A stretch of 64,000 nucleotides of DNA, taken from Shewanella sediminis HAW-EB3 (GTDB lineage: Bacteria; Pseudomonadota; Gammaproteobacteria; Enterobacterales; Shewanellaceae). Below the pieces are notes generated by a model. The model was not told where the DNA came from. It did not search any database and saw only the letters and a program-made list of their open reading frames with translations. The DNA lies in NCBI RefSeq assembly GCF_000018025.1, contig NC_009831.1, forward strand, positions 4,278,001 to 4,342,000, read 5' to 3'. The translations under genes and the position numbers were made by a program. Below, piece after piece: positions 63,816-64,000 of this stretch (the stretch's first letter is position 1; every line of letters starts with the position of its first letter).

Positions 63816-64000
63816 CTAGGTCCCCGTCATCTGGCCGGTATAGAGAATAAAATTACGCAGCAATAACACACCCACTAAACTAAAACTGGCCGTTACCGCG
63901 ACATAGGCAAATTTTCTATCGGCAGAGACCTTCATCCATAAGTTAAACGCCAGTGGCAGCGTCAAACCTAAGCCAACCACGCCTCCCCAGAAGATCCAGC
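63816..64000 (-). CDS. NrfD/PsrC-like membrane subunit, 3' end only
   Basis: The last 61 residues of a leftward gene that begins beyond the window. They contain two hydrophobic helices (W-I-F-W-G-G-V-V-G-L-G-L-T-L-P-L and A-Y-V-A-V-T-A-S-F-S-L-V-G-V-L-L) and end L-R-N-F-I-L-Y-T-G-Q-M. The L-R-x-x-I-L-Y-x-G pattern is typical of the C-terminus of NrfD/PsrC quinol-interacting subunits of molybdopterin or multihaem reductases. The catalytic partners would lie to the right. Confidence 0.65.
   Translation of the reverse strand, partial: WIFWGGVVGLGLTLPLAFNLWMKVSADRKFAYVAVTASFSLVGVLLLRNFILYTGQMTGT

Overview
The window reads as a chromosomal segment of a marine gammaproteobacterium, most likely a Shewanella. 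This is an inference from gene content: a DUF4447-like protein, YehS, QueG, an ScsBCD cluster, MetE/MetR with a MetJ/MetR-type control region, a B12-riboswitch TonB receptor, many secreted esterases and a TPR-GGDEF protein. I see no rRNA, tRNA, CRISPR array, prophage or complete insertion sequence. Mobile signals are short non-coding repeats: MITE-like elements, REP-like palindromes and 7-bp tandem repeats.

Layout. 1-9 kb: a RelA/SpoT-like protein cut by the window edge, a SUKH protein, a DUF4447-like protein, a GST, a stand-alone receiver domain, a divergent Nramp-family transporter coupled to a serine hydrolase, YehS and NAD-malic enzyme. 9-11.5 kb: an AT-rich orphan membrane gene between two inverted repeat copies, then a small conserved protein and a PAP2 phosphatase. 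11.6-19.3 kb: TPR-GGDEF protein, solute-binding protein, adenosine deaminase, MFS transporter, QueG and dodecin. 19.6-26.8 kb: two alpha/beta hydrolases, a secreted lipase, an outer-membrane barrel protein and a chemoreceptor.

27-37.5 kb is the most coherent metabolic block. Thiolase and 3-ketoacyl reductase run leftward. A LysR regulator diverges from them and is followed rightward by a YdiF/Pct-type CoA-transferase, a PhaJ-like enoyl-CoA hydratase, a FabV/Ter reductase, acetate kinase and phosphotransacetylase. Together these could carry 2 acetyl-CoA through acetoacetyl-CoA, (R)-3-hydroxybutyryl-CoA and crotonyl-CoA to butyryl-CoA, then release butyrate by CoA exchange with acetate. No PHA synthase, Bcd or Etf gene is present. 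Three copies of GTATCAATA lie between the regulator and the thiolase arm.

37.7-50.9 kb: an HSL-type hydrolase; a TlpA / gluconate-dehydrogenase-subunit-3 / GMC oxidoreductase operon; a DadA-like dehydrogenase followed by a RidA-family gene split by a 262-bp MITE-like element; the scs disulfide-exchange operon; and a protein joining two CDGSH iron-sulfur motifs to a glutamate-synthase FMN domain. 51.4-64 kb: a transglutaminase-like protein coupled to a lipoprotein, metE and metR with recognisable MetJ and MetR sites, an HDOD protein, a lipoprotein esterase, a TonB receptor under a cobalamin riboswitch, a secreted protein of unknown function, and the end of an NrfD/PsrC-like membrane subunit.

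All family assignments come from reading motifs and lengths by eye. No database search was possible.
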